A stretch of DNA of 64,000 nt from Linanthus parryae (GCA_023055425.1 JALGPY010000005.1:83493495-83557494); one strand, 5' to 3'. Positions 24,162 to 36,467 are shown, counted from the stretch's first letter. The notes: generated by a model not told the origin, from the sequence alone. Numbers and translations: made by a program.

Positions 24162-24422
24162 GCTACCATATGAGGCAGGCTTACATTTATGTTTGTCGCT
24201 ACCATATGAGGTAGGCTTTATGTTTTTTGCTACCATGCGAGGTAGGCTTTGAGCTTATGTTCGACCGCTATCTAAGTAGATAGGCTTTCAAGTTTGCAAT
24301 CCTGCTATCATATGAGATAGGCTTACGTTTACATTGGCTGCTATCTTGGCAGATAGGCTTTAAAGTTTGCAATCCTGCTATCATATGAGATAGGCTTTCA
24401 TTTGCGTTTGCAATCCTGCTAT
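24162..24422. repeat. Hairpin minisatellite of Tat-1, left part
   Basis: Seven full units and the first five bases of an eighth. Each 19-bp core is a hairpin such as GCTATCATATGAGATAGGC or GCTACCATATGAGGTAGGC (stem 6-7 bp), with 11-20 bp spacers. The array resumes at 51700; the eighth core is cut exactly by the composite Athila insertion. Confidence 0.88.
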
Positions 24423-26039
24423 TGACGCGATTTCTTAACGCGCTTAGACGCAAGTATACGGTCAAGTAGTATTAGGAGTATTTTAAGACTCCGAGTATCG
24501 AACCCAAGGGAATTTCACGATTATTAGCTAATTAAAGATTAATTCTAAGATATCTAGGTAACCGGTACAAAGTGTTGATTTTGAGAGTTCGTAGCCCACA
24601 AACAAGCGACTTAAAATAAATGACAACTACGCTATTTTTTTTTGTATGATTTTCACTTTAAATGAGAATACTTGTGATGGAATACGATTAACAAGGAGAA
24701 CTAGGCAACTGATGGTCCCTAGGGTTGCTAACAATCCGGATTATGCTTGAAACACTCTATGCATGTTCTAATTACACCGGGTAACACACATCATGATATT
24801 CTCTCGATCTCACATGAATTTGTGTAAACAGTTGTCTTCGGGTCCTTTCGGTCCACCGTCGTCTACCGTTACACTCTAGTTGGTTAGCTAGGCTCCCTCA
24901 CCGGGTCCCGTCGGCCCACCGCTTTCACTAAGTCCTAACAATACCAACTGAAACTACCCTCACACGGTTAATCAAGTTTCTATCTCCTCTCGGTCTCAAG
25001 AAACTACAAGATTACCTACGATATTCTTCAAAACGTATCAAAAATTTCACTCTCGTGCAACAATCTCAACAACTAGTATCCTACGGGTGATCAAGCCAAG
25101 AAAACTACGAATGAAGTACAAGAATACGTAAGATAACTAGAACTTAATAGATTTAAGTCAAAACATCCAACAAGTCTTCAATCCGGAAAATAGTTCACAA
25201 ACCCTAGTTCTCCATCAATCACCTAGCTTAGAGAGTTTAGCTAGACATAATATTGTTCAACAATGTCAAAATATCAAAAGACATAGAGAATAGATGAAGA
25301 AAAAGTGATCAAACGCTAAAAATCTTCAAGATTGATGATCTTCTTCGCTTCAAGCTCCGTCTCCCACCTTCTCTAGCTTTACAATACTCCAAAGATGCGT
25401 GATAGATTCCAATAGCCCATCCCCCTATGTTGGAATAGGTCTTGACTATCCAAACTTTCAAATTTCACGAAATAACCCCAAAAATTGCGTCTGGCCTTCT
25501 TGTTCGCACGAACAGTCGACTGTTCGTACGAACAGTGCTTTGTTCCTTGTTCGTGCGAACAGATTTTCTGTTCCTACTTTTTAGCAGTGAGTTTTTCTCC
25601 TTTTTTTGGCCATCAAAATTCGTATAAGTCTTTTTGTTCGTGCGAACAAACATGGTGTTCGTGCGAACAAACATGGTGTTCGCACGAACACTTCTGGGTT
25701 CCTCACTTCTTAGCTCCTTTTCTTGATTCTTCCTCTCTCGTCTTCATTCTCGAGCATATCCTTGAGCCATCCTCTTGTTCTAAAGTTCGTTCTCGCTCCA
25801 ATATAGTCGCTCCAAGCTCCCGGTTCCTGAAACACACAACACGAGAAAATACCGGAAGATCACATGCGACAAATAATGTATAAATTAAACGAAAAACACC
25901 CGGATTACGAAATAAAGCCCAAAAACTCAAGTATGCTCAAACCGAATAGGATTTGGTCAATTTCTCACGCAAATGCATCGAAACGCTTGCAAAACGGTAG
26001 TGAATCCTAAAGAATATAACTCCTAATGCAGAGTTATCA
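24423..26039 (-). repeat. A-type 3' LTR of the composite
   Basis: 1617 bp, starts TGACGCGATT and ends AGAGTTATCA. The first 450 bp (U5 side) closely match the other two LTRs; the remainder (U3 side) is of a different type. It contains six copies of the palindrome GTTCGYRCGAAC between 25502 and 25689. ORFs at 25399-25930 are by-products of these repeats. Confidence 0.88.
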
Positions 26040-26056
26040 AACACCCCCACACTCAC
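26040..26056 (-). promoter_or_regulatory. Polypurine tract of interior A
   Basis: Minus strand reads GGTGAGTGTGGGGGTGTT directly before the 3' LTR (TGATAACTC). Similar tracts recur inside A at 27105-27118 and 28270-28284. Confidence 0.75.
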
Positions 26057-28068
26057 CTATTGCGCGTCCCGAGCAATCCTCGAAATCCGACCAAAGACAT
26101 CTCCCAATAAAACATCATCCCCACAAGTGATATGAGCCGTGACTTGCATACTTACTAGAAACACCGTTGCATAAAAATCTCAACTAGCCGACTCAATAAC
26201 AACACACGACTCAACGCTGCAACAAGATGATGCAATGCAAAATTACGACTCGATCCTACATAAACACAAAGATACATAAAAATGAACTTTTTATCTTTTT
26301 TGGTTGAGATCGGGCAATCTCCATTGGCCTAAACCGGGTATCATGAAGTGATGAGAACTCTAAGAACAAAGCATGAGTTGAAACTAAATTCGACAACGAG
26401 AATCTCCCCTAGTTAGTATAGAAAGCCTAACCTTACTAAGTACAAGAATACTCTACCTCTTCGCTGTGCCACAAAATAAGAGACTACGCTAGGCTAAGCC
26501 ACATCCAAGGTCCGAGCTCCTAATCCGCTAACGGTTTTCAAATGATGAGGCTTTGGGACATAAGGATATGCTTGTCGTAGTCAAGTCCTATGCTTCCCAT
26601 TCTCACATTAAACCCCACATCTCACACACCCTCATCACGATGATAGGAACCGAAATCCGAAACTCACCTCCTCCGGCCCTCAATCCCCTCAAACCCCGGT
26701 ACGCTAGCGATCTCCGTGGCCATCGTTGTGCGTCGTGCACGAAATGTGAACCGTCATTGCCGAAATTGCTCCACCACTCGTTCCAATTCAAGCTCAACTC
26801 AAAACTTTATTTCATCACTTCTTTTTATTTTTCTCTCTTTTACCTTTTTTTTCTTTATTTTTCTTATAAATACATAAATAACTCTCAAAATGCTAAAAAA
26901 AATCCAACACAAATACCCGAGTAAAAATGATCAAATATGCTAGGATAAGGAAGCACGTAATCCGATGAATGAATATCACACAAAGGTTCATCTTCTCCTA
27001 CTCTAAGAAATCCATATCAAAATCCAAGCCGCAAAACCAATGAAGCACATGTGTGGGAGTGGAGTCGTCGCAAGCTCACACTCAATGTCCGGAGTCAAAA
27101 GTCGACACCCCCACACTCGAATGTCACCACGTCCCCTCTCAAGTAGTCTCAAAAATGAATGTCTCGTTCCTAATCCAACCGATCCTCCAACACCAAAATG
27201 ATAGAAACCGGTACCTAGCACGATCCACCAATTGAGCTCACCCAACCCAATTTCGTGCGGATTAGATGTCACGCACTCACGGCTCTCCACAACGGTGTCC
27301 ATGATGTATGGCATGGAACACCGTCACACCGAAGTGCGCAAGCCTACTCACTCACCCTCGCATCCCCTCGTAAATAATCAATGAAGTGCAAGCTAACATG
27401 TATAACTCAACGAAATATAGCATAAATCACTCCCTCATCAAATCCCCTCAACTACAACTCTCTCGTGACGCACTGAAATTGTGATTCTAAACAATCTGTG
27501 ATGAAGGCCAAGAATCGTCACCCTAGGTCCGAAGGCTAGAAAAGAATCCAAGGTTCAAATTGGGATGTCTAATGGTGCTACAAGGTGAGTTCTAAAAGCA
27601 GTGAGTGCTCTAATACACGACCTCGCACAGCTGTTTCGTGTGCCACTACGAGGTGGGCTGGCGACTACCTAAGACGTACACATGGACGTTCGACTTGTTT
27701 AGCTCACACCTAGCTCAGCTCTTGTAAGAAAAATAGGCACACACTTTAGTTTTGAAAATCACGTAAGTGTTGAAAACAAGTAGGCACTCCCGTAAAGAGA
27801 GTCTCTCTATACCTACTAGGGGGAACTCACGTCGTCACACTCGGTCGCAAATCATGTGTTATGCCTAAAACCCTCACATTTCGCGATTTATCAAATTTTA
27901 GCCTCTTTTGATTGCCTTTTCTCAAAATTTTCTTTTAATTTTTAAGATTTTTCAATTTTTTTTTTATATAATTCCTACTCTACATGCAAAGCTGACACGA
28001 ATGAAACTCCACAACTGACTCAATAGGGTAGGTAGACTCAAGTAAGAAAAACGTGCAATGTGATATAT

Positions 28069-28118
<50 letters not shown>

Positions 28119-28428
28119 CACACACACACACACACACACAACTAACACATCACGATACGACACAATATCATCAAACACGACATGGACCACAAAAATACAA
28201 CACAGTACGACCTAACAATCTATATGCAGATAGGGTAATGTAGACACGGACTGGCTAGTCAAGACTAAAACACCCCCCACACTCGAATGCATCATTTTCC
28301 TCAACGAATTTATAGGTCAAACCGAGGACTCCGCATTTCAAATGCGTGGGCCGGTGGATCTACTCTGACTCGGATCCCTGGTCCTCAGACTCCTCCTCTG
28401 CCGGACCAGGCACATCATAGTCCCTCGA
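26057..28428 (-). other. 3' non-coding region of interior A
   Basis: About 2.4 kb with no credible gene. The part nearest the LTR (26040-26360, with a GAGATCGGGCAATCTCC block) is homologous to 46054-46260 of interior B. It holds two internal polypurine-like tracts and a TA run passing into a CA run (28068-28141). 27900-28040 aligns with 17430-17570 of Ath-1. ORFs at 26553-26924 and 27003-27314 show no recognisable domain and are probably chance. Confidence 0.65.
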
Positions 28429-29718
28429 CTAATACCACAACTCCTCACTATTGGGGTTAGGGTCTAAGGTCACATTGCTCGACTGAGCCAACTGAGCTAC
28501 CCAATTCCCAAGAGTCTTAACGGAATCTCCCAATTTCTTCCGGCTGCTACGGTCATGAGCAAATTGCCTCTCATTCACCGCCTTAGACTCTAGCATCAGC
28601 TGATGCATGCTATGAAAAAAAGCGTTAGTGCTCGATGACTCACCCTCCTTCTCCTTGACCTTCTTAGACCTAGACACCTTAGGTGGGTTATGATATTTTG
28701 ACCACTTGCGGTCAGCTGGTTGTTTGACATCCAAATCCTTTACCACTGCCCCTGCTTGTATAGCCAATCTAGTCATCAAACAAGTGTGACCTGGGGCCAT
28801 TCTGTTTCCCTCCGATTTGCGTGCCATGATGTTGAGCCAAATAATTCGAGGAATTTCAATCCACTGCCCTAACTAAACGCACATGGCCATACAACACAGG
28901 CGGAATGAGAAGTGGGGGTTAGGTGTAATACCTAAGACCCAATTCTCAAGCAACTCGCAAACCCACCGAGCACGTGGGAGTAAGGCTTTCTTAGACACCA
29001 TCCTACGAGGCAACTCGGCCTTTGACTTATCCCAAGGATCTACCCCCTACCCCGCAAAGCGAAACTTATTGACCATGGGCACCACATCATCTCGCCTAAA
29101 CATGTCATGATATGCACACTTAGTGGTGGGTTCCAACTCTCAAAATTTCAAGGCCTTACTAATCGCCTCAGGTGTCAGACGCACCCAATTACCCCTACAG
29201 TTCACTAGCCTATCATCCTTACTCTCACCCTCGTCCGAAAACCTCAGGTTAACATAAATCTCTCGCGCAACTTGAGAACTAGATGGCCCACACAACTCAA
29301 ACCATTTTTCCAACCTCTCGCGCTCGTGAATTGCTATAAGCTCAGTAGGCATGAGTTTCAATTCATCGATGGGGTAGTGTTTCTCAGCTGCACCTGTGAG
29401 CTTTAGGTATCGGTCAGAGAAAAAGGCATGATGAGCATGAAAGCTAACGAATCGGTAACTACAGAAATTACTCGGTGTCACATTGGCGTTAGCTATCTTA
29501 AGTTTCTTATCCGACCTACCCTTTCTCAAACGAGGCCTAGGGAGCATTGGGGTGTTGAGTATCGGGTGTGGCGGAGATTTCGGCACAACATACTCGGGCT
29601 CTTGGTTGGGTATGATAGGGGGGTCCTCAACTACCATGTCATCCACATTGGAAGGCCCTTCTCTCCTAACGGGTTGAAAGACGGGGTCGTCAAAAGTTGT
29701 GGCCTTTCTCTTAGACAT
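28429..29718 (-). pseudogene. Downstream ORF of interior A (transposon protein family of unknown role)
   Basis: Starts at an ATG (29718) with MSKRKATTFDDPVF. Residues 1-85 are a proline-rich, basic leader (PRPRLRKGRSDKKLK). Then comes a folded-looking part with FSDRYLKLTGAAEKHY, ELIAIHERERLEKWFEL and REIYVNLRF. The first frame ends at 29140. A shifted frame continues with RRDDVVPMVNKFRF, two stops, and ARWVCELLENWVLGI, then joins 28827-28429 (LPQ-less tail with NAFFHSMHQLMLESK, probable coiled coil). Such ORFs after integrase are common in Athila-like elements, where the position was once called env-like; I see no signal peptide or membrane span. Role unknown. Confidence 0.7.
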
Positions 29719-30400
29719 GAAAAATAATCAATTCAATTCAACAATGGGAAACAAAGTGCGTGTAAAGAGAAGGAGTAGGAGTACCTACGTGTCTGGAGCT
29801 GGTCTTACGGGCACGAAATTGCAGAATCGTTCGGCAAGAAAGACCGATTTGGTCGCCGAAATCGTCGTTGGATTTTTCCGATTGAGTGGCACTTCTAGCT
29901 TCTTCTTGCAGTCCCCGTCACTTCTTCCTTCTTCACCGTGAGCTGAAATGGATTTCTTCGACTTCAATTTGAACTTTCTCCAGAAGAACCCTAGGTGGGT
30001 TTTGTACCAAATTGAACCTCCTTCTTCCCCAACTCCCTACAACACCAAGAGGTGGTGTTGAAGGGTCTTAGAATGCCGGAAACTCACCTAATCGCCGGCG
30101 AATTGGCGGTGGTGGTGTGTAGTTGTTGGTGAAACCGTCGGGGAGAAGGGGTTCGTGCGAGTCGCCTGAGAGAGAGAGAGGGCACTCCGGAGAGAAGAGC
30201 ACACCGGATGGATGTGACGGAGAACCCACCAAGTCGGCAGATTTTGATTGGAGAGGAGGGGACCGTCGGGGTTTGCAGAGGGAGAAGTGAGGGCTTGAGG
30301 GTGTGAGTGAAGGAGGAGGAAGACTCCTCTTTTGCCCGATGGTGGTATATGATTCACCCCAAAATTCCATAACTGCCCCTGGTAACCCGTCCTTAGACTT
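29719..30400 (-). promoter_or_regulatory. CT-rich gene-like leader before the downstream ORF of interior A
   Basis: On the minus strand this is CT-rich and proline-codon-rich with a CTCTCTCTCT run (about 30170-30180) and a possible splice donor TTAGGTGAGT (about 30090). It resembles a plant 5' UTR with an intron more than transposon spacer. The ORFs read here on the minus strand (30370-30068) are probably untranslated leader. A promoter or spliced leader for the downstream ORF is an inference. Confidence 0.35.
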
Positions 30401-30403
30401 TCC

Positions 30404-30541
30404 TTTCGTGCGAACAAAAAGAGTGTTCGCACGAACTCTTTGTTAAAAATTGTCCGATTGAACAAAACTTTTGTTCGTATAATTGGACAGAGGGTTTTCG
30501 GCCATTTTTGTTCGTGCGAACAAGTGTTTGTTCGTGCGAAT
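30404..30541. repeat. Palindrome cluster GTTCGYRCGAAC in interior A
   Basis: Four copies or near-copies (30404-30415, 30424-30435, 30510-30521, 30530-30541) of the same 12-bp palindrome found six times in the A-type LTR. Here they lie between the integrase end and the downstream ORF. Confidence 0.85.
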
Positions 30542-31008
30542 AACCCTTATTTCAGCTGCCTTTTTTTTTCGATCCGCTTCCTTGCTTGATCATCGAGGCT
30601 TCCTAGCTTGAATTCCATAATCCCCCGTGTGTTCTTGAGCCCATTTTTCATGAAAAATATCCTAATATTCGCGGGAATCCCTTCACGATCACCATCAATA
30701 CTTCCTCGCTCATATTCCGCATCGCCTTTGCGTCCAGACTCCGATGTGCGCCTTTCAACGTGAGTCTACGCACATCAAGAAGGGGAGTCCGAATCGCGTG
30801 TCCACCTGTAATCCTGCGAAGACTCAATTCAAATGTAAAATTCTCGCTCTCTCACCCCTCATATAGCAAAATGTTAAGGAAACACACACGACAGTATTTA
30901 AAACAAACTTTCTATACTAAAGCAGAAAATACGTTGGGTTGCCTCCCAACAAGCGCTTGTAATTTACGGTCGACGGCCCGACCCAGTTACCTCATAAAGA
31001 TCACGGCT

Positions 31009-31981
31009 CATCGAAGTAGATAGCATCTACTTTGGCCGGTGTTGGCGCTGATTCCAAGTATGGCTTAACTCTGCTCCATTGACTCCGAAGCATTAATTTG
31101 TATGAGGATCTTCTAACTCAACCGAACCCCAAGGATAGATGGTTGATTCGGAACGGCCCGGACCATCTAGAACGAAGCTTTCCCGGGAATAGCTTCATGC
31201 GAGAGTTGAACAACAATACTTTCTGTCCCACACGAAATTCTTTCGGTTTGAGACGACTTTCGTGCCACCTCTTTGTCGTTTCCTTCTATATCTTGGAACT
31301 GTCATAGGCTTGTAGTCTCCATTCCTCAAGTTCAAGCATCTTCATCTTCCGGGCTTGCCCTGCCAACACGGGGTCCATGTTCAACTGCTTGATTGCCCAG
31401 TATACCTTGTGCTCGAACTCAATAGGGAGATTGCATGCCTTACGGAAGACGAGCTGAAATGGTGACATATTCAATGGTGTCTTCCATGCGGTACGGTATG
31501 CCCACAATGCATCATCAAGTTTCACAGACCAATCCTTGCGCCCGACATTGACGGTTTTCTGCAAAATCCCCTTGATCTCCCTATTAGACACTTCAACTTG
31601 CCCATTGGTTTGGGGGTGATAAGGTAGGGAAACCTTATGGATAGACACCACATACGACTTCAAAACTCTGGCAAACACTCGGTTTATGAAGTGTGACCCT
31701 TCATCGCTCACCATTGCCCTTGGTGTGCCAAACTGAGTAAATATGTGCTTTTTCAGGAACTTCTCTACCGTCGCTGCATCATTCTTGGGGCAAGCAATTG
31801 CTTCTACCCACTTTGTCACATAATCCACTGCAAGCAAGATGTACAGATTTCCATATGAAGCTGGAAACGGTACCATGAAGTTTACGCCCCAAACATCAAA
31901 AGGCTCCACCTCTAGCCATTCAGAAATTGGCATCTCATCTCGCTTGGACATGTTACCTGTTCCCTTGCAGCTATCACACAC
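31009..31981 (-). pseudogene. Athila-like integrase (interior A pol)
   Basis: The open part 31981-31286 reads [17 protein letters not shown], the CxxC half of the zinc domain. The core follows with FDVWGVNFMVPFPASYGN (first catalytic Asp), VSDEGSHF (second Asp) and YHPQTNGQVEVSNREIK (catalytic Glu). The wording is characteristic of Athila-group gypsy integrases. After a stop near 31286 the tail goes on in broken frames: [19 protein letters not shown] and VDAIYFDEP, ending near 31009. The histidine half of the zinc domain is in the preceding ORF in another frame, so there is a frameshift near 31950. Confidence 0.92.
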
Positions 31982-32934
31982 TGCAACCCAGTGATGACAA
32001 TCTTTAAAAATAGTTGGCCAGAAAAACCAGATTGTAGTACCTTCATGGCGGTGCGCGGACCTCTAAAATGACCTCCACTAGGTGCTGCATGACACTGCTT
32101 GATCAGATCATAAATCTCATGGGTAGGAACACACTTCCTAATGATGTTATCGGCGCCCATCTTGAATAGATATGGATCCTCCCAAAAGTATTGCTTCACC
32201 ACATACAAGAACCGCTTCTTTTGCTGCACTGTCCACTCCTCAGGAATCTTCCCATTGGTAAGATAATTGGCAATCGCCCAATACCATGGCTCAGTGTCCC
32301 CCAAAGACATCAAGCTCTCATCAGGAAAGTTCTCTTGACTAGGCACCTTCTCTTCCACTCCATAATCAATTCTTGAGAGATGGTCCGCTACCACATTCTC
32401 AACACCCTTCTTGTCACGGATCTCTACATCAAATTCTTGCATTAAAAGGACCCACCGCAACAACCTCGGCTTGGCATCCTTTTTATCAAGCAAATATTTC
32501 AGCGCCGAATGATCTGTAAAAACAATCACTTTCGATCCCACAAGATAAGGCCGAAATTTATCAAGAGCAAAAATCACAGCCAATAGCTCATTCTCAGTAG
32601 TGCCATAATTTAGTTGAGCCTCATTAAGAACTCTACTTGCATAGTAAATAACATGGCATACCTTTTTCTTACGCTGCCCCAACACTGCTCCAATGGCGAA
32701 ATCACTAGCATCGCACATGAGTTCAAATGGCAAACTCCAATCCGGAGTTGTAATAATAGGGGCTGAGGTGAGCTGTTCTATCAAAAAGTCGAAGGCTTTC
32801 TTGCACGCTTCATCAAACACAAATGGGACATATTTCCCAAGCAATTCACACATAGGCTTGCAAATCTTTGAAAAATATTTGATGAACCTGCGATAGAAAC
32901 CTGCATGTCCCAAGAAGCTTCTGACCCCCTTCAC
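31912..32934 (-). pseudogene. Athila-like RNase H and connection domain (interior A pol)
   Basis: A 340-codon open stretch. RT thumb [16 protein letters not shown] begins it. RNase H follows: [20 protein letters not shown] (first Asp), [17 protein letters not shown] (Glu), [18 protein letters not shown] (Asp) and VADHLSRI. Then the start of the integrase zinc domain, [21 protein letters not shown]. It is in frame with the RT piece to its right, separated by one stop (32953), and is frameshifted from integrase on its left. Confidence 0.92.
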
Positions 32935-32952
32935 TAAAGTCGGATAAGAGAG

Positions 32953-33895
32953 CTACATGATCGTCTCTACCTTTGCTTGATCAACCTCCAAACCTTTGCG
33001 TGAAATCTTATGGCCAAGAACTATCCCCTCAGTGAGCATGAAGTGGCATTTCTCCCAATTAAGCACAAGATTGGTGTCTTCACAACGAACCAAGACACGA
33101 CCAAGATGATGTAGACAGTCCTCAAAACTGTCACCAAATACGGAGAAATCGTCCATGAAGACCTCTAAGTGCTTCTCAATCATGTCTGAGAAAATAGCCA
33201 TCGTACATCGCTGAAAAGTAGTCGGTGCATGACATAGTCCAAATGGCATGCGTCGGAACGCAAATGTGCCATAGGGACATGTAAAAGTGGTTTTCTCTTG
33301 GTCTTCTGGAGCAATGGTTATCTGATTATAGCCTGAGTAGCCATCCAGAAAACAGTATTACTCGTGGTAAGCCAAACGATCAAGCTTTTGATCAATAAAC
33401 GGCAACGAAAAGTGATCCTTTAGCGTGGCTTCATTCAGCTTCCTGTAATCCATGCACACACGCCAACCAGTAACTGACCGTTGAGCAATCTGCTCATGCT
33501 TGTCGTTCTCCACCACATTCATCCCTCATTTCTTAGGCACACACTGGACCAGGCAAGTCCAAGTGCTGTCTGAGATCGGGAAAATAATGCCAGCCTCTAG
33601 CCACTTCATGACCTCTTTTCGCACCACATCTCATGTGCAGATTCAATCTCCAATGTGCCTGGATCACTGGCTTCTTTCCTTCTTCCACCAGGATCTTGTG
33701 CTGGCAATACACGGGGCTGATCCCCTTGATATCTGCAATAGTCCATCCAATTGCTGCTTTATGCTTCCTTACTACATCCAAAAGTTTCTCCTCCTGTGCC
33801 TGAGATAAAACAGAGGAAACAATTACGGGCAATGTGTTATCAATACCAAGAAATGCATACCTGATATGGCTAGGCAATGGCTTCAACTCAAGCAC
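32953..33895 (-). pseudogene. Athila-like reverse transcriptase (interior A pol)
   Basis: Starts LELKPLPSHIRYAFLG at 33895. The ORF passes a frameshift near 33630, loses frame through the region with WRVCMDYRKLNEAT (about 33460) and a stop near 33360, and is open again at 33249-32953 with MPFGLCHAPTTFQR and FMDDFSVFG (catalytic box FMDD where YMDD or FVDD is common). LGHKISRKGLEVDQAKVE closes it. Motif order and wording are those of Ty3/gypsy Athila RT. At least one frameshift and two stops. Confidence 0.9.
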
Positions 33896-34451
33896 AGGTG
33901 GTGACTTGAGTGAAGGAACCTTGCTCGTATAAATCCAGCTTAGTCCAGCTGCTCATGTGGAACACATCCGTGGGAGGACTCTGATATTCATCCTTGTACA
34001 TGCCATCTATTTCTTCCCACATCAATTCAGCTTCCTCAACTCCCATGTCATCATCAAAAACCTCTATGCTAAAGCAATATTCATAATTATAGAATGAAGG
34101 CATTTTCATTGCCTTGAACACATCAAAGACCACTTTGTCATCATTAATCTGCATAGATAGCTTCCCACTCTTCACATGAATAATAGCCTCCCCTGTAGCT
34201 AGGAAGGGTCTGCCAAGAATTAGAGGTACTTCTCCAACCTCTATGTCTAGGATAACGAAATCAGCAGGAAAGATGAGAGTGCCCACTTTGACCAAAATAT
34301 CTTCAGTCACCCCATATGCTCTACGAATAGATCTATCAGCCATCTGCAAGGTAACTCGGGTGGGACGAGGCTCCCCCACACCTAGTTTTCTGAATACGGA
34401 CAAGGGCATCAAATTGATGCTTGCCCCCAAATCACACAACGCAGTCATCAT
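33888..34451 (-). pseudogene. Athila-like aspartic protease (interior A)
   Basis: Reads MMTALCDLGASINLMPLSVF, where the active-site triad is D-L-G, common in Athila-like elements in place of DTG or DSG. ADFVILDIEVGEVPLILGRP and MQINDDKVVFDVFKAMK follow. The acidic tail (FDDDMGVEEAELMWEEID) is the segment that corresponds, in Ath-1, to the Tat-1 insertion site. Overlaps RT by a few bases in another frame. Confidence 0.9.
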
Positions 34452-36290
34452 AAGAGAACGCCGAGAGTAACCGGTATCACAAAGCTTCCAGGGTCTTTCT
34501 TCTTCTTAGGCAATCCATTCCTGACGCATTCAGAAGTTTCGGCCGTCAAGTTAACGTGTGCAAAATCACTCATGCGCCTCTTTCCTGAAAGAATATCCTT
34601 GATAAACTTGGCATATGTAGGCATTTTTGATATAGCTTCTGCAAAAGGAATGTTAATCTGCACTTTCTTGAATATATCAAGAAACCTCTGAAAATATCTA
34701 GAATCATCCCTATTTCGCGTCCTCAAAGGATATGAGACTGCCCTAAAAACATTAGTAGAGTCAATACGTACCTCATCCTTGTCTTTCACCGCCTCCTCAT
34801 TCGTCGTGCCCTTTGATTGGGGGATCACGACATTAGCATCATTATCAAAAATTTCATGCTCTTTAGCCTTAGAAGCATCGACTCTAGCATGAGTTGGATA
34901 TGGCGTATCTTTCAATGCAACCCCGCTTCGAGTAGTGATCGCACTTATTTGACGAGGATTATCTTCCGTGTTAGATGACAATGAACCTGAAGCTCTATAT
35001 GAGAGATGAGTAGTAATCTGACCCACCTGTACCTCAAGGGAACAAACAGAAGTTTTCGTAGCCTGTAAATCAGCAGATACAGCAGTAACCTGTGTGGACA
35101 TGTTGTTTACGTTAGTGGTCATAGTGTTCATGTTGTTACTTAGTTGTGTCAATGCCTTTGTCAGTTCAGAGATATCGGGACTCGGTGCTACAACAGCTGC
35201 TGGTGGAGCCTGTGAAACTGGTGGCCTATGCTAGAACCCCGGTGCATATGTCGCTCCAGACTTATCTCCATGCCTAAAGCATGGATGATCCCTCATGCCT
35301 GGTCTGTAATTCCTTTGATTCCAGTTCTGCCGCTGTCCTTGCGCCCGCACGTAGTTCACATCCTCGCTTGCTAACTGTGCTAAAGCTAACTCATATTCTG
35401 GCTCCTCTACACTTTCCACTGTCTTCTTGTCCTGATACACATGCTTGGCTAAGTCAGACACCATCTTGCTGATCCCATTCTTCCACTCATTATCTTTCAG
35501 TTCTGGCAACGCCGATAATCTCCTGGAATCATAAAAATGTGTATCGTGCTTGGCAAGATGCTTCATAAGTGCATAGGCTCATTCTTTATCAACAGAATAT
35601 TGAAAATTTCCCCCAACTTCTCTGTTAACTAGCTCCTGATTGTGGCGTTCTAAACCATGGTAGAAGACTTGCAGAATTTTGTAGTCCCCAAAGTCATGAT
35701 TTGGGCACTTCCTAATCAAGTGCATATAACGGTCCCAAGCATCTACCACAGTTTCATCATCACGTTGGCGGAAGCCCAAAATGTCACCTTGTAACTCAAT
35801 TACCCGCTGAACCGGGTAAAACTTTTCCATGAATTCATCAACAAATTGAGCCCATGTAGTGATTGAATCCGTAGCTCTCGACTCAAGCCACTTCTCTGCT
35901 GCACCTTTCAGACAATAAGGAATAAGAATGAGGTTCAACGCTTCTGGGGTCACATTCTTGTACTTGACAGTCTTTATATACACGTTGAACTTCCCAATAA
36001 AATCGTTGGGGTCTTCATCCTTGTTCCCATAAAATTGGAACTGGTTGGTCACCGTCTGAATCGTTGCTGGCTTGAGATCAAAGTGTTCAGCCTGTATATC
36101 TGGCACTACAATTCCCGGGTTGTGTCCATACGTGGACGCCTGGAATTTCTCCACAATAGCCTGCCCAGACTTTTGTACGGTGTCTGGGCGTTGCGATCAT
36201 TCAACAGTTTCGACAACTCTTCTACCCGTTGAGCTGCGCGTTGGTCAATTGATCACCCATAGTGCTCTGTTTCGTTCTTCTCCTCTGATC
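34448..36290 (-). pseudogene. Athila-like gag (interior A)
   Basis: The capsid part reads QAEHFDLKPATIQTV, FYGNKDEDPNDFIGKF, LPFSLKGxAxxWL-like CLKGAAEKWLESRAT, and CPNHDFGDYKILQVFYHGL, a retrotransposon gag pattern. One stop at 35579 and one at 35231 interrupt an otherwise continuous frame to 34448. The middle part (35152-34750) is rich in N/T/S with a run of NN-M repeats. ITTRSGVALKD and LRTRNRDDSRYFQRFLDIFK mark the C-terminal part. The N-terminus (about 36190-36290) is frameshifted, so the true start is unclear. Confidence 0.88.
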
Positions 36291-36467
36291 TCTGAATAAC
36301 TGCTCTGGGTCTTCAAGTGGGGGCACAAGGTCTCTACAGATCCTGGGCATACACTGATAACCTGTAAAGCAGAATCAAATACGAGTGAGAAAACAAAATA
36401 TCTAATTACACATAAATAAAAGAGATATCCTAAATCAATTTCTAACTAAACTAATAAATCGTTAAAG

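Noticed and set aside
24162..24422. Regular repeat-spacer pattern suggesting a CRISPR array
   Set aside because: The repeats are variable hairpins with short related spacers inside a plant retrotransposon; no cas genes and the wrong kind of genome.
28068..28141. TA/CA run as a possible origin or regulatory site
   Set aside because: A plain microsatellite; Ath-1 has a shorter run at the same place, so it is inherited repeat sequence.
28429..29718. Downstream ORF of interior A as a retroviral envelope gene
   Set aside because: No signal peptide, membrane span or cleavage site is seen; it is better described as a transposon protein of unknown role.
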